The notes under the pieces were generated by a model, which had not been told where the DNA came from, did no database searches, and saw only the letters and a list, made by a program, of their open reading frames with translations. This document shows, in pieces, positions 46,301 through 50,260 of a DNA stretch of 64,000 bases. The position numbers were made by a program, and so were the translations under genes. The stretch comes from Gigantopelta aegis (lineage: Eukaryota > Mollusca > Gastropoda > Neomphalida > Peltospiridae): positions 51,381,663 through 51,445,662 of the forward strand of contig NC_054706.1 of assembly GCF_016097555.1 (NCBI RefSeq). Reading direction: 5' to 3'. Each line of letters starts with the position of its first letter. Position 1 is the first letter of the stretch.

Positions 46301-48421
46301 CTTGGCCAGCCGTTGCTAGAGATATTTTCTTCTTCCTAGGAACTGTGGGATTCTTCATTCCAGCCATTATTCTTTTGCTGTAAGTAGAATGAAATTATTT
46401 TAAATAACACAGAAATATAGTAACCCTATGGCAAATTAACAATTATCTGTCCCAAGTGAATTAATGTTGTACATACGAGACTGTGGCAGGGGTGGGAGGG
46501 TGAAAAAAATCTGGAAAGCATTATAGAAACTTAAAGAAAATTCTCTTAACCGTTTAAGGAGTTTTAGACTATTAACTACGCAGTTGCCCCCCCCCCCCCC
46601 CCCCCCAAAGAAAAAATCCTAGCTACGGCCCTGTTTGGTGAGGGTTTCAAAACATTAATTCATGAGGGACAGATAATTTGTAATTCCTCATAATGAGGTG
46701 GTTATTCTCCTGTCACCCAATGTCACTTTGAACAGTTTTTGTTTTGCCTTTATAAAGTAAGAAGGTGAGATTGTTTGGAGGGTGGTGGCATCAACTTTTG
46801 TGTTAAACTTTAACATTAGTTTCACTTTTAGATCAGCATAATGGTGTTCTTTTTTGCAGCACAATTTTTACAGTTTAAAATAATACGATTGTGATTGCAT
46901 TAGAATGTTATTATTTTTCTACACTGTTATAAAATGGTATATTTTTGTAAGCAGCGATTTTTTTTTTATAAAACACCTCAGTCAAACTTTTCCTGTAAAT
47001 CTCATATCATATAATGTATGTTTAAGTGTCTTGTGAAGTGGAACACGTAATAAGTGAAATTAATAATAAATATGTTGATCTCATACAGGTATGAGGATTT
47101 TAAGTTTTTTCAGTTTGTTGTGCAGTTTGTGTAATTCTGAGGAAACCATTGTGGGGGTAGGGGTAGGGGTGGGGATGATGGGTAGTCGTGTCATACTATA
47201 CTGATGGAATGAAATAAAGGAATACGCGAGTAGTAACATCAAATGTTGACTACAACCAAAATCCTTATCCACAAGTATCAGGAAATTAACCGTGTTAGGG
47301 CCTACTGGACGTCAACCCCACAGTACTGACATGCAGTGCCACAATACATCTCTGTATTTTATACAGACTTAATTACTCCAGTAGTGAATTACATTTGCAC
47401 TCAAATGCCATTTGTTCCCGTATTTCTTTCCATCGGTATATTTTGCTGCATGTGTTTGTTCCTTTTTCCTTTTGAGAGGTTTTGTAGCAAAACATTTTCA
47501 TTGATCTATGCACACAGTGTTTGCTAAATAGGCATGTTCATCTTGATCTATTGGCTTAGGATTCTTGATAATGAGGAATAAATTAATGTTCTTTTTTGTT
47601 TTGTAGATTATGTATATACTATTTCTGGGCAGCTGGACAAGGGTATAAAAAGATGGAAGAGATTCTCAAAGAGCAACTTCGATTGGTAATTTAATATTTA
47701 ATATTATACATGTATATTGAGATAAAGATGAATATTTAATATTATACATGTATGTAGAGATAAAGCTGAATATAAAACAATGTTTAAATACTGATGGTTT
47801 CTGATGTACAGATTTTGTCCTTACCAGGGTAATTTAATTTGGCATAACCAATTTACTCAATGATCAGTCCTAGAATTTTCAAAAATACAAACAAGGTTAT
47901 GTAAATCTAAATAGGTTATGCAATTTTTGGGGCATAATACCCTTTTCAGGTTATTCAAATTTTGAATATTTAGTGGCCTGTTAATGATTTTTCCATCTGT
48001 TTTTATTATTACTACTACTAGTCCTAGCATTTTTAAAAATACAAACAAGGTTATGTAAATGTAAATAGGTTATGCAATTTTTGGGGGCATAAGCCCTTTT
48101 CAGATTATTCAATTTTTTTATATATATTAATAGACCTGTTAATGATCTTTCCATCTGTTTTTATTATTATTACCAGAAAAGTAAAGATTAGTCCTAGCAT
48201 TTTCAAAAATACAAACAAGGTTATGTAAATCTGAATAGGTTATGCAATTTTTGGGGGCATAAGCCCTTTTCAGATTATTCACATTTGTTTTATATTTAGA
48301 GACCTATTGATGATCTTTCCATGTGTTTTTATTACCACAGGAAGGTAAAGATCGTCAGTTTCTGCTGATGCGTGTAAATGATGTCATACAAAAGGGAGAA
48401 TTACAGACTGCCAAGAGATGA
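10728..48421 (+). CDS. TMC7: TMC-family transmembrane channel-like protein (TMC7-like), 16 coding exons
   Basis: Membrane protein of the transmembrane channel-like family. Its best-studied members, TMC1 and TMC2, form the mechanotransduction channel of hair cells; the role of TMC7-like members is less clear. Joining the 16 exons listed below gives 859 residues with every phase closing and GT-AG at every intron. Residues 1-209 form an acidic then strongly basic cytoplasmic N terminus. Hydrophobic segments lie at about 270-293, 381-399, 475-497, 519-541, 561-579, 622-642, 674-705, 728-749 and 788-811. The last is long enough for one or two spans and that at 674-705 is also long; the family has ten. 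The family signature [13 protein letters not shown] starts at residue 613. [17 protein letters not shown] and PYRASRSN are also typical. The start is taken at 10728 ([10 protein letters not shown]); an in-frame ATG at 10653 would add 25 residues. The gene carries four duplicated splice sites. The choice of TMC7 among paralogues is from memory. Confidence 0.9.
11326..11530 (+). repeat. Three tandem copies of the exon 1 end and splice donor
   Basis: A 71-72 bp unit begins in the last 30 bp of exon 1 and runs through the donor. Donor GTs occur at 11357 (used), 11429 and 11500, each in ATCGATTAG|GTAATTATG. Reading past the first donor meets TAA at once, so the extra donors cannot extend the protein. 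Confidence 0.85.
11815..11907. mobile_element. 93-bp palindromic MITE
   Basis: Ends AGGACTCTCCTTTGGCACTG and CGGTGCCAAAGGAATGTTCT form an inverted repeat of about 24 bp with a few mismatches. A better-preserved sister lies at 61868-61961. Confidence 0.7.
12307..12817. mobile_element. Foldback element interrupted by a SINE
   Basis: Ends CAGGCCAAAGGATTTTAAAC and TGAAATCTGAAGGCCTG are inverted. Internal sequence (CATGGGAA, ATTTTACCGACACGATACCG) matches the uninterrupted copy at 23580-23801. The SINE at 12421-12732 splits it. Confidence 0.7.
12421..12732 (+). mobile_element. tRNA-headed SINE, type B, tail 1, nested
   Basis: Head TTAGCCCATTTGGTAAAGCA and full body. It is flanked by 13-bp direct repeats with one mismatch, AATATAATAATCA at 12410-12422 and AATATACTAATCA at 12733-12745. 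The sister element at 23580 shows the target without the insertion. Confidence 0.85.
12885..13274 (+). mobile_element. tRNA-headed SINE, type A, with 16-bp target duplication
   Basis: Full type A copy. Perfect direct repeats CTTTTAACAATTAATA at 12869-12884 and 13275-13290 mark a LINE-type insertion into the decayed intron array. Confidence 0.9.
13959..14010 (+). repeat. G-rich (TTGGG)n tract
   Basis: About nine GGG or GG runs separated by TT, able in principle to form a G-quadruplex on the sense strand of TMC intron 1. It is not the vertebrate-type telomere hexamer. Confidence 0.85.
14160..15109. other. Gene-free part of intron 1
   Basis: AT-rich. The frame at 14759-14956 lacks similarity that I recognise and has no supporting splice context. 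Confidence 0.5.
15110..15280 (+). mobile_element. SINE fragment, tail 2
   Basis: Body from CTATCCTGTCTATGGGATGG to CTGTGTGGTCC, then a shortened tail 2 (TGTTGAGTGCGTCATTAAAT). The head is missing. Confidence 0.65.
15916..16024. mobile_element. 109-bp palindromic MITE
   Basis: Ends TTGTCCGAACCAAATTGTTA and TAACAATTTGGTTCAGACAA are inverted repeats of about 28 bp. A partial sister is at 4325-4414. No coding capacity. Confidence 0.7.
16328..16382. repeat. (AT)n microsatellite
   Basis: About 27 uninterrupted AT dinucleotides. Confidence 0.95.
16513..16720 (+). mobile_element. SINE fragment, tail 1
   Basis: Starts inside the body at GCACCATGACTGGTATATCA and ends GTCGTTAAACAAAACAAACT. 5'-truncated. 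Confidence 0.7.
17173..17354. mobile_element. pogo-like MITE, second copy
   Basis: Same inverted ends as the element at 3296 (CAGTGAAACCTCTCAAAACT, GTTTAGAGGGGTTTCACTG), flanked by TA at 17171-17172 and 17355-17356. Confidence 0.75.
17450..17640 (-). repeat. Decayed SINE type D with G tract
   Basis: Minus-strand remnants (ATGGTCCAAGAATGCTTTCC, CCAAGCTATCTGTCCAGGAC, AAAACTCACTCTGCATGGG) followed by a run of about 27 G at 17597-17623. Confidence 0.5.
17690..18010 (-). pseudogene. Remnant 3' end of a non-LTR (LINE-type) retrotransposon
   Basis: The minus-strand frame 17783-18010 gives 75 residues with [20 protein letters not shown] and [16 protein letters not shown]. This is the C-x2-C...ED-H-LL-C-Y--LR pattern of the zinc-knuckle-like domain at the C terminus of many LINE reverse transcriptases. 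The stretch after its stop (to about 17690, GACCATTTTTATTCAATATA) looks like a LINE 3' UTR. Reverse transcriptase and endonuclease are absent, so this is a 5'-truncated dead copy. Confidence 0.6.
18346..18658. mobile_element. Foldback element split by a SINE
   Basis: The left arm (ATTATTACACTCATGTGGGA, TATTGATTTTACAAAACG) and the right arm (TTTCATAAAATCAGTATGAC, ACACAAGCTTGTATAACAAT) are inverted relative to each other and resemble the uninterrupted copy at 40903-41016. The loop is split by the SINE at 18432-18583. Confidence 0.6.
18432..18583 (+). mobile_element. SINE fragment, tail 2, nested
   Basis: From TTTGCTGCTAATCGAAAAGA to TCGTTAAACCATTTCCTTCC. CTCACTTGAGCA before and CTCACTCGAGCA after it are probably its target duplication. 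Confidence 0.7.
18660..19735. other. Gene-free part of intron 1
   Basis: No exon or repeat boundary that I can support. Confidence 0.5.
19738..20033 (+). mobile_element. tRNA-headed SINE, type B, tail 2
   Basis: Starts within the head (GGTTGGTCTGGGATTGGCCC), carries the full body and tail 2 (CATATAACCGTAAATAAATG, GCGTCGTTAAATAAAACATT). Confidence 0.8.
20041..20370 (+). mobile_element. Variant type B SINE
   Basis: Head GATATAGCCCAGTGTTAAAG. The sequence upstream of the head (CACTCTTTGTTTCATGCAGG) is shared with the minus-strand copy at 24548-24735, so in this subfamily it belongs to the element. The body holds a small triplication of AAAGAATGGTGCATATAAAA. Confidence 0.65.
20427..20641. repeat. 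30-bp minisatellite, about 7 copies
   Basis: The 30-bp unit starts TATTACACATCAAATAGCCA and ends TAGTTTAAAA. Units are nearly identical, indicating recent expansion. The open minus-strand frame is a consequence of the 30-bp period. Confidence 0.95.
20891..21289 (+). mobile_element. tRNA-headed SINE, type A, with 12-bp target duplication
   Basis: Full-length type A copy. Perfect repeats GCATAACAGTTT at 20879-20890 and 21290-21301. Confidence 0.9.
21424..21770 (-). mobile_element. SINE with internal duplication
   Basis: Minus-strand SINE body. The segment GATTTGATATACCAGTCATG to GACTTGATTCTCGAG occurs twice in tandem, each copy with a G run (about 21605 and 21680). Confidence 0.65.
22241..22660. 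mobile_element. Non-autonomous hAT-like element, 420 bp
   Basis: Flanked by a perfect 8-bp duplication ATGGCAAC (22233-22240, 22661-22668), the size made by hAT transposases. Ends TAGGGTCTCCACGTGTACTC and, inverted, TAGGGCCTCCACGTGTCCGA are terminal inverted repeats with the TAGGG/CAGGG start typical of hAT. No transposase frame inside. Confidence 0.85.
23300..23520. repeat. (ATCC)n with 57-60 bp higher-order period
   Basis: Tetranucleotide ATCC runs alternate with TTCTATTTATCTATTTATCC and ATTGATTTATCCATCTATCC, repeated about three times. Confidence 0.9.
23580..23801. mobile_element. Foldback element, uninterrupted copy
   Basis: Ends CAGGCCATAGGATTTCAAAT and TGAAATCCTAGGACCTG are inverted. 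Internally similar to the copy at 12307-12817. No clean target duplication could be read. Confidence 0.65.
24548..24735 (-). mobile_element. Variant type B SINE, minus strand
   Basis: Minus-strand head (GGGCTACATCTGTCCCTGCA) plus the shared upstream extension seen at 20041, and a deletion that joins the body to the very end of the tail (GGATTAACGACACCACTAGA). Confidence 0.6.
24749..24921 (-). mobile_element. SINE fragment, tail 1
   Basis: TTTGTTTTGTTTAATGACAC through GACAGGATAGCACATACCA. The head is missing. Confidence 0.7.
25148..25548 (-). mobile_element. tRNA-headed SINE, type A, with 12-bp target duplication
   Basis: Full type A copy on the minus strand. TCAAAGTAAAAA occurs at 25136-25147 and 25549-25560. 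Confidence 0.85.
25639..26066 (+). mobile_element. tRNA-headed SINE, type C, with duplicated tail
   Basis: Head GATTTAGCTCAGTCGGTTGA and GGATCGAACCACC. Tail 1 is present twice in tandem (to about 25952 and again 25965-26066). A further decayed SINE stretch follows to about 26270. Confidence 0.75.
26278..26551 (+). mobile_element. tRNA-headed SINE, type D
   Basis: GTGATGTCATGGTTAAGCCA through ATAAGCACGAAAATAAGTTG, same family as 729. It lies about 130 bp upstream of TMC exon 2. Confidence 0.7.
26681..26732 (+). CDS. TMC7: TMC exon 2
   Basis: Acceptor TATATTTCAG|AACG, donor CTCAG|GTAATT. It completes the split arginine codon and encodes [17 protein letters not shown]. The exon is 52 bp, supported by phase agreement on both sides rather than by length. 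Confidence 0.75.
27581..27652 (-). repeat. SINE tail 1 end only
   Basis: TTTGTTTTGTTTAACAACAC to GGATGTCAAACAT, a strongly 5'-truncated copy. Confidence 0.65.
27802..27883 (+). CDS. TMC7: TMC exon 3
   Basis: Encodes [11 protein letters not shown] and [16 protein letters not shown], the conserved pre-TM1 segment that runs into EGQFG in exon 4. Acceptor GATTTCAG, donor GAAG|GTAGCG. Confidence 0.85.
28317..28500 (+). repeat. Dispersed repeat starting GGTCAGGTCAGGTCA
   Basis: The longest of three copies (8069, 61552). It continues through CAGCCAGCTCCTCCGTTCAG and a G run at 28436-28449 into CTGCACTGGCAGGTGCAAGT. Class unknown. Confidence 0.6.
28529..28887 (-). mobile_element. Chimeric SINE: type A head, type B body and tail 2
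   Basis: On the minus strand it starts as type A (GCCTCGGTGGCATCGTGG, GGTTCGGATCCC) and ends as type B with tail 2 (CATATAATCGTAAATAAAAT, GTTGAGTGCGTCGTTAAATA). Target duplication AATTTTGAATGGA at 28516-28528 and 28888-28900 is perfect, so the chimera moved as one unit. Confidence 0.85.
28901..29576. other. Unidentified higher-GC stretch in intron 3
   Basis: Richer in G and C than its surroundings (GTTGGCCATAGGGCCCTTAA, GGGCCGACCACTTCTGGTCG). The frame 29046-29255 has no similarity that I recognise. It could be part of an old transposable element. Confidence 0.4.
29577..29684. mobile_element. Palindromic MITE, GGGGCCTAATTCAC ends
   Basis: Left end GGGCCTAATTTACTAAACTC, right end GTGAATTAGGCCCC. 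A sister copy at 30690-30808 has the same interior (TGCAATGCTAAAAGACTTGC). Confidence 0.75.
29930..30168 (+). mobile_element. SINE type B body with tail 2, just upstream of TMC exon 4
   Basis: GCTCCAGCCAGTGCACCACG to CATCGTTAAATAAACCATTT. 5'-truncated. It ends about 85 bp before the exon 4 acceptor. Confidence 0.8.
30254..30534 (+). CDS. TMC7: TMC exon 4 (first transmembrane segment)
   Basis: Begins with [16 protein letters not shown] and the first membrane span (about residues 270-293), followed by the extracellular loop with three N-x-S/T sites (NES, NCT, NLT). Donor GGAACA|GTAAGT. A SINE ends only about 85 bp upstream of the acceptor. Confidence 0.9.
30690..30808. mobile_element. Palindromic MITE, second copy
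   Basis: GGGGCCTAATTCACTAAACT and ATGAATTAGGCCCC are inverted ends. Same family as 29577-29684. Confidence 0.75.
30850..31015 (-). repeat. Decayed SINE type D
   Basis: Diverged minus-strand traces (GGGGTTAATCGTTAGTCATT, GTGTAGTGACCTTACACCTT) of the family at 729. Weakly supported. Confidence 0.4.
31440..31545. repeat. Dispersed repeat, empty-site copy of the target at 1070-1510
   Basis: CATACTTCCATCAGAAAACT, GTGGGCACAACCTCTGACTT and GCCAGAGAGTTC run uninterrupted here, whereas the copy at 1070-1510 is split by a type C SINE. Confidence 0.7.
31959..32430 (-). repeat. Tandem pair of tRNA-like repeat units
   Basis: Two copies (31959-32233, 32234-32430). On the minus strand each has TTAGCTCAGTTGGTAGAGCG (A box) and GGTTCGAATCC or GGTTCAAATCC (B box). 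The acceptor and anticodon stems do not pair, so these are tRNA-derived SINE-like sequences, not tRNA genes. They lie just left of the Tc1 element. Confidence 0.65.
32451..33948 (-). mobile_element. Complete Tc1/mariner DNA transposon
   Basis: A 1498-bp element in TMC intron 4, antisense to the gene. The terminal inverted repeats match at 25 of 26 positions (left starts TACTCTTCAAAAGAAGAAAC, right inverted TACTCTTCAAAAAAAGAAAC). TA flanks it at 32449-32450 and 33949-33950. It encodes one uninterrupted transposase. Matched ends and an open frame indicate a young insertion, possibly still capable of movement. Confidence 0.92.
32624..33682 (-). CDS. Tc1/mariner transposase, DD34E
   Basis: 352 residues, the usual length for Tc1-like transposases. 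Residues 21-60 ([20 protein letters not shown] then [20 protein letters not shown]) form the first helix-turn-helix and RSGRPGVTT (71-79) is the AT-hook-like linker. A second DNA-binding region spans about 80-125. The catalytic triad is D166 (VWFSDESRF), D254 ([11 protein letters not shown]) and E289 ([14 protein letters not shown]), with 34 residues between the last two. The enzyme cuts at the terminal repeats and inserts at TA. The codon use is GC-rich, unlike the host introns around it. M18 is an alternative start. No damage is visible in the frame. Confidence 0.93.
   Translation of the reverse strand: MFACLASVSGRQLTIQDMPCLSEPQRNNAIGRLDAGESRTAVARAFHVSPSTISRLWDHYQQHGSTRDLPRSGRPGVTTPGQDRYIRVHHLRERLTTATSTAAAIPGLRRISDQTVRNRLREVGIRARCPVRGVILTPQHRRLRLQWCQIHRQWPQLRWRQVWFSDESRFLLRRHDGRCRVYRRRGERYAANCVQEVDRFGGGSVMVWAAISHTGRTDLVHVQGNLNAQGYIDQILRPHIVPVMANANAVFQHDNARPHTARLTMAFLQNNNINVLPWPSISPDLNPIEHLWDELDRRLRQRQPQPQTLPELAAALQAEWATIPRDVIRTLVASMGRRCQAVVNTRGGHTRY
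34088..34352 (+). mobile_element. tRNA-headed SINE, type B, tail 1, internally deleted
   Basis: Head TTTGCCCAGTGGTAAAATGC, B box GTCTAGGATTGATTCC, body to CCCTTGGGACAAATG, then tail 1. Confidence 0.7.
34666..34790 (-). repeat. SINE tail 1 fragment
   Basis: TTTTTTGTTTAACATCACTG to GAAACCCGCTACAGTTTTCC. Confidence 0.65.
34847..35125 (-). mobile_element. tRNA-headed SINE, type C
   Basis: Minus-strand head GGGATTTAGCTCAGTTGGTT, short body and tail 1. Part of the body is missing compared with 25639. Confidence 0.7.
35230..35510 (-). pseudogene. Probable LINE 3'-end remnant
   Basis: Minus-strand translation of the region contains [20 protein letters not shown] and, in the same region, [24 protein letters not shown] close to the C terminus is a pattern that I associate with LINE-encoded proteins. 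The copy is degraded and lacks the reverse transcriptase core. Confidence 0.4.
35511..36013 (+). mobile_element. Two type B SINEs in tandem
   Basis: First copy 35511-35753 (GTGGCCCAGTAGTAAAGCAC head, tail lost), second copy 35754-36013 (starts CCCCGTCGGTGGGCTCATTA, complete tail 2). They lie about 110 bp upstream of TMC exon 5. Confidence 0.8.
36124..36281 (+). CDS. TMC7: TMC exon 5 (second transmembrane segment)
   Basis: [14 protein letters not shown] and [12 protein letters not shown] match the conserved GWME...FYG and YN-LAY motifs of the family. The second span is at about residues 381-399. Donor AAAAA|GTAAGA. Confidence 0.9.
36629..36943 (+). mobile_element. tRNA-headed SINE, type B, with 11-bp target duplication
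   Basis: Head ACATAGCCCAGTAGTAAAGT, B box GGTTTGGGATCGATCCC, shortened tail 2 ending in TTTC repeats. TCAATCTTAAT occurs at 36618-36628 and 36944-36954. Confidence 0.9.
37375..37712 (+). mobile_element. SINE fragment split by a MITE, next to exon 6
   Basis: Body AAAAGATCCCTTGCTACTA stops at 37408 and resumes after the MITE as TAATAAACAAATTGTAGCAG. Tail 1 ends GTCAAACAAAACAAAG about 25 bp before exon 6. Confidence 0.75.
37409..37585. mobile_element. pogo-like MITE, third copy, nested in a SINE
   Basis: CAGAGATACCTCTCAAAACC left end and inverted right end AGTTTAGAGGAGTTTCAATG. TA flanks at 37407-37408 and 37586-37587. Confidence 0.75.
37735..37882 (+). CDS. TMC7: TMC exon 6
   Basis: Encodes the intracellular loop with [19 protein letters not shown], which matches the family's SNKVF-GWDF motif. 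The acceptor lies only about 22 bp after the end of a SINE tail. Donor TTGAAA|GTATGA. Confidence 0.9.
38040..38185. mobile_element. Non-autonomous hAT-like MITE, 146 bp
   Basis: Perfect 8-bp target duplication GAGTAAAA (38032-38039, 38186-38193). Ends CAGTGGTGTAGCGTGGGT and ACCCACGCTACGCCACTG are inverted with one mismatch, the CAGTGGCGTAGC end known from many animal hAT elements. Lies in TMC intron 6. Confidence 0.9.
38649..38810 (+). CDS. TMC7: TMC exon 7 (third transmembrane segment)
   Basis: [17 protein letters not shown] leads into a span at about residues 475-497. Donor TTAGAC|GTAAGT. A minus-strand SINE lies 13 bp inside the intron and its target duplication copies this donor. Confidence 0.9.
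38824..39030 (-). mobile_element. SINE whose target duplication copies the exon 7 splice donor
   Basis: Tail 1 and body on the minus strand, 5'-truncated. Left flank GACGTAAGTAGAAGAA (38808-38823) and right flank GATGTAAGTAAAAAAG (39031-39046) match at 12 of 16 positions and both contain GTAAGT. Confidence 0.8.
39604..39867 (-). mobile_element. tRNA-headed SINE, type B, tail 1
   Basis: TTTTGTTTATCGACACCACT to the head end GTGGGCTATATCCTGCCCC. A short tail of another family with GAATGAATGAATG precedes it (39524-39590). Confidence 0.7.
39965..40172 (+). mobile_element. MITE end fused to a SINE with tail 2
   Basis: 39965-39995 is the left end of the pogo-like MITE (CAGTGAAACCTCTGAAAACT). From about 39996 the sequence is SINE body (CTGTGGGATGGTGCATATAA) with a full tail 2. 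Confidence 0.7.
40260..40420 (+). CDS. TMC7: TMC exon 8 (fourth transmembrane segment)
   Basis: Encodes [19 protein letters not shown], typical of the family's VEYLPS...N-P segment, then [12 protein letters not shown]. The donor TTCAG|GTTAAT is a weaker match to the consensus than the others. Confidence 0.9.
40903..41016. mobile_element. Foldback element, uninterrupted copy
   Basis: The arms TTATTATACAAGCTTGTGTG and CACACACAAGTGTTATAATA, and GATTTTACGAAAC with GTTTCGTAAATC, pair as an imperfect hairpin. Related to 18346-18658. Confidence 0.6.
41278..41440 (+). CDS. TMC7: TMC exon 9 (fifth transmembrane segment)
   Basis: [19 protein letters not shown] spans the membrane, followed by a cysteine-containing loop ([20 protein letters not shown]) that leads directly to CWET in exon 10. 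Donor TAAAG|GTACGC. Confidence 0.85.
41597..41982 (+). mobile_element. Two type B SINEs in tandem, tail 1
   Basis: First copy 41597-41697 is cut after CAACTATCCTGTCTGGGG. The second, 41698-41982, has head ACGTAGCCAAGTGGTAAAGT and full tail 1. Confidence 0.75.
42318..42402 (+). repeat. SINE-like tail with (ATTC)n
   Basis: GACACCCAATAGCTGATATG, GTGTCATTAAACATTCATTC. Inverse of the scrap at 39524-39590, so a separate tail family. Confidence 0.55.
42706..42800 (+). CDS. TMC7: TMC exon 10 (CWET signature)
   Basis: Starts exactly with the family-diagnostic motif [13 protein letters not shown] and continues into the sixth hydrophobic segment (about residues 622-642). This exon is the strongest single identifier of the gene. 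Confidence 0.95.
42974..43358. mobile_element. 385-bp foldback DNA element
   Basis: Ends AAAGGGACATTCCTGAGTTT and, inverted, AAAGGCACATTCCTGAGTTT are terminal inverted repeats of about 26 bp. The interior has no transposase. Lies in TMC intron 10. Confidence 0.75.
43359..43459. repeat. 52-bp direct tandem duplication
   Basis: AAGCATTGTTAATGTATGTA to AAGACATAAACAGG occurs twice, immediately after the foldback element. Confidence 0.85.
43887..44000 (+). CDS. TMC7: TMC exon 11
   Basis: [19 protein letters not shown] and SQTICW match the family's G-PEFD...NVLDLIYGQT-W motif. Donor TTGTTG|GTGAGT. Confidence 0.9.
44644..44735 (+). repeat. 48-bp tandem duplication of the exon 12 acceptor
   Basis: AAATATGCTTGCTAATATTG, GTTGTAG|GTTTGGCA (acceptor at 44678) is followed by AAATATGCTTGCTAACATTG, GTTGTAG|GCTTGGCA (used acceptor at 44726). 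Use of the upstream site would meet TAA after nine codons. Confidence 0.85.
44727..44802 (+). CDS. TMC7: TMC exon 12
   Basis: [18 protein letters not shown] is the classic TMC membrane segment. The acceptor region is a 48-bp tandem duplication, with a second TTGTAG|G at 44678/44679 upstream. Confidence 0.9.
44920..44987 (-). repeat. SINE tail 2 end only
   Basis: GGAAGGAATTGCTTTATTTA, ACAACGCACTCAACATATTT. Strongly 5'-truncated. Confidence 0.7.
45478..45608 (+). CDS. TMC7: TMC exon 13
   Basis: [20 protein letters not shown] and a hydrophobic segment (about residues 728-749) match the family's P-RP-RAS motif and the span after it. Donor GGCAA|GTAAGT. Confidence 0.9.
46212..46379 (+). CDS. TMC7: TMC exon 14
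   Basis: Contains SCGPFRVYS, the conserved CGPF motif of the last extracellular loop, then the start of the final hydrophobic segment. Donor TTGCT|GTAAGT. Confidence 0.9.
47607..47685 (+). CDS. TMC7: TMC exon 15
   Basis: [20 protein letters not shown] completes the last membrane segment and enters the cytoplasmic tail (LKEQLRL). Donor GATTG|GTAATT. Confidence 0.85.
47866..48340 (+). repeat. 155-170 bp tandem repeat reaching the exon 16 acceptor
   Basis: Units start with AGTCCTAGCATTTTCAAAAA at 47866, 48020 and 48190. The second unit ends ATTACCAG|AAAAGTAAAGATTAG, a decayed copy of ATTACCACAG|GAAGGTAAAGATCG at the real acceptor. Confidence 0.85.
48341..48421 (+). CDS. TMC7: TMC exon 16 (last coding exon)
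   Basis: [19 protein letters not shown] and a short basic C terminus, then TGA at 48419-48421. [14 protein letters not shown] matches the tail of TMC7-like proteins. The acceptor ACCACAG lies in the last unit of a tandem repeat that holds a decayed copy of the same acceptor. Confidence 0.85.
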   Translation, partial: EGKDRQFLLMRVNDVIQKGELQTAKR

Positions 48422-50260
48422 CAGTTGTCAACAGAATCCACCACTTAGTTATCTACTTAATCATTTGTATCAGGCATTTTAATCATTTGTCAATCAAGAC
48501 AACTTTAACTAATTGGATCCATTAACAGCAGGATATAGGACACCTAACCCTCTCTGTTCTGTCTGTAATGTGCAATGTTTTCTGTTTCTGAGAGTGAACA
48601 CATTAAAATGGAGCAGCATGGTTTCAGACCTACATGTGAACAGTCATCTTCTATGAACATGTGAACAGTCATCTTCTATGAACATGTGAACAGTCATCTT
48701 CTATGAACGTCTGCTGAATGATACACTGCTAAAGGCCTGACCATTAACAGTCAAACCTGTCCATAAAGGCCACTCTGGGATCTTTAAAAAGCAGGTGGCC
48801 TTTATACAGAGGTAAAATACATGAAAATTCTGCAGAAGGAAGTGTTCTTTATGGTTCTATAAAGACTGTTCTAGAATTGATATCAAGCGATTTATAGTTG
48901 TTTTACAAAGACTGTTCTAGAATTGATATCAAGCGATTTATGATTGTTCTACAAAGAATGTTCTAGAATTGTTATCAAGTGATGGATGGGAGGCTTTGGG
49001 TTTTTTTACCATGCACAAGGCAGAAGCTCCACCAGACATAAAATAATTACGAGGGCCTTCTTCAGCTGCCCCCATCCCCATTTTATTAATTTTGGAAACA
49101 ACCTTAAGGACATTTGTGTGGAGTATGGTCTTAAAAATGCTACTGTGTATTTAAACAGAAAAACACATCTTTGTGTTCTTTGAGACATGTGAGTTCTCTT
49201 GAGAAATGTGCTGGATCGACAACTACATTACGCAAAAATTCTGCTAAAAAAAAGAAAAAGACCGTAATCTGTGTAATTTGTGATATTCTAGAAATGGAAG
49301 AATCTTTTGAACACTGTTTCTGTCTTAAATAATTGTTTTATAGCTATTTTATGGCAAACTGTGTGGGCTGACAGTACTTTTACTCCATTAAATCGATGTT
49401 GGCAGATTATGTATGTTGACATTGACAGTCATCTGGCTTGAGATGTCCAAGCTATTCGGTATTTATGATATGCATGATACAAATGCTACAAGTGTGTTTG
49501 TCATAGGAATTGGGTAATTTTGTGATATGTGTGGTAAATGTTTATTTTACAATATGAATTCTGTATCAGAAACTGAATATAAACAGAACATAAACGAGAA
49601 ATAATGACTTAAACATAATGTACTTCAAACTGAATGTGTTCCTAAAATAAGTGTGTTTCAAATCAAAACTATTTCAACTAAAATGTGTCTTGCAGATTGT
49701 GTCTGATATACAGTATGGTTCAAGCCATGTGTTTCCAAAGTGAAGGTGGTTTCACACATGTGGTTGTCAGTGAAAAATGTCTCTTGTTGTGTCGTAAAGT
49801 ATTCTTGCAATATACTGCTGACATTTTAGCCTTATTAATATGCCAATTTGTATGATCCCTGTTCCATGAAATGTGCTTAGTGCTACAATTGAGATACTTG
49901 CCTGATATGGTAATCAAAACATTTCTTTTCAGTTGATGACTTGCACAATATGATCTTTGTAATTTAAAACAAAATTAACCAAATTTGACAGTATGAGGCC
50001 ACACTGAATTACTCAAATGAAATTTTAAAGAAATAATGAAAAACTCAAGTGTTTGATGATTTTTAAGGAAGATACAAAGTCATTTGTGGAAATAAGCCCC
50101 AAAGCCATTTACACAAACTGTCATTTTTTTTTTTTTACCTTTATGTGATCTTGACCCTAAAAATGAATGGATATGTCTTACTGATTATTAGGTTTGATAC
50201 TAAGCATTTGTGACAATGCATTCTACTTTCAGCTTAGAGCTATAGAGCAATTATTGCTCT
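48422..50260 (+). other. TMC 3' UTR and flank
   Basis: Contains a 25-bp unit (CATGTGAACAGTCATCTTCT) three times at 48633-48708 and a 54-bp unit (GACTGTTCTAGAATTGATAT) three times at 48855-48984. The transcript end cannot be placed from sequence; no single AATAAA stands out here. Confidence 0.5.
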
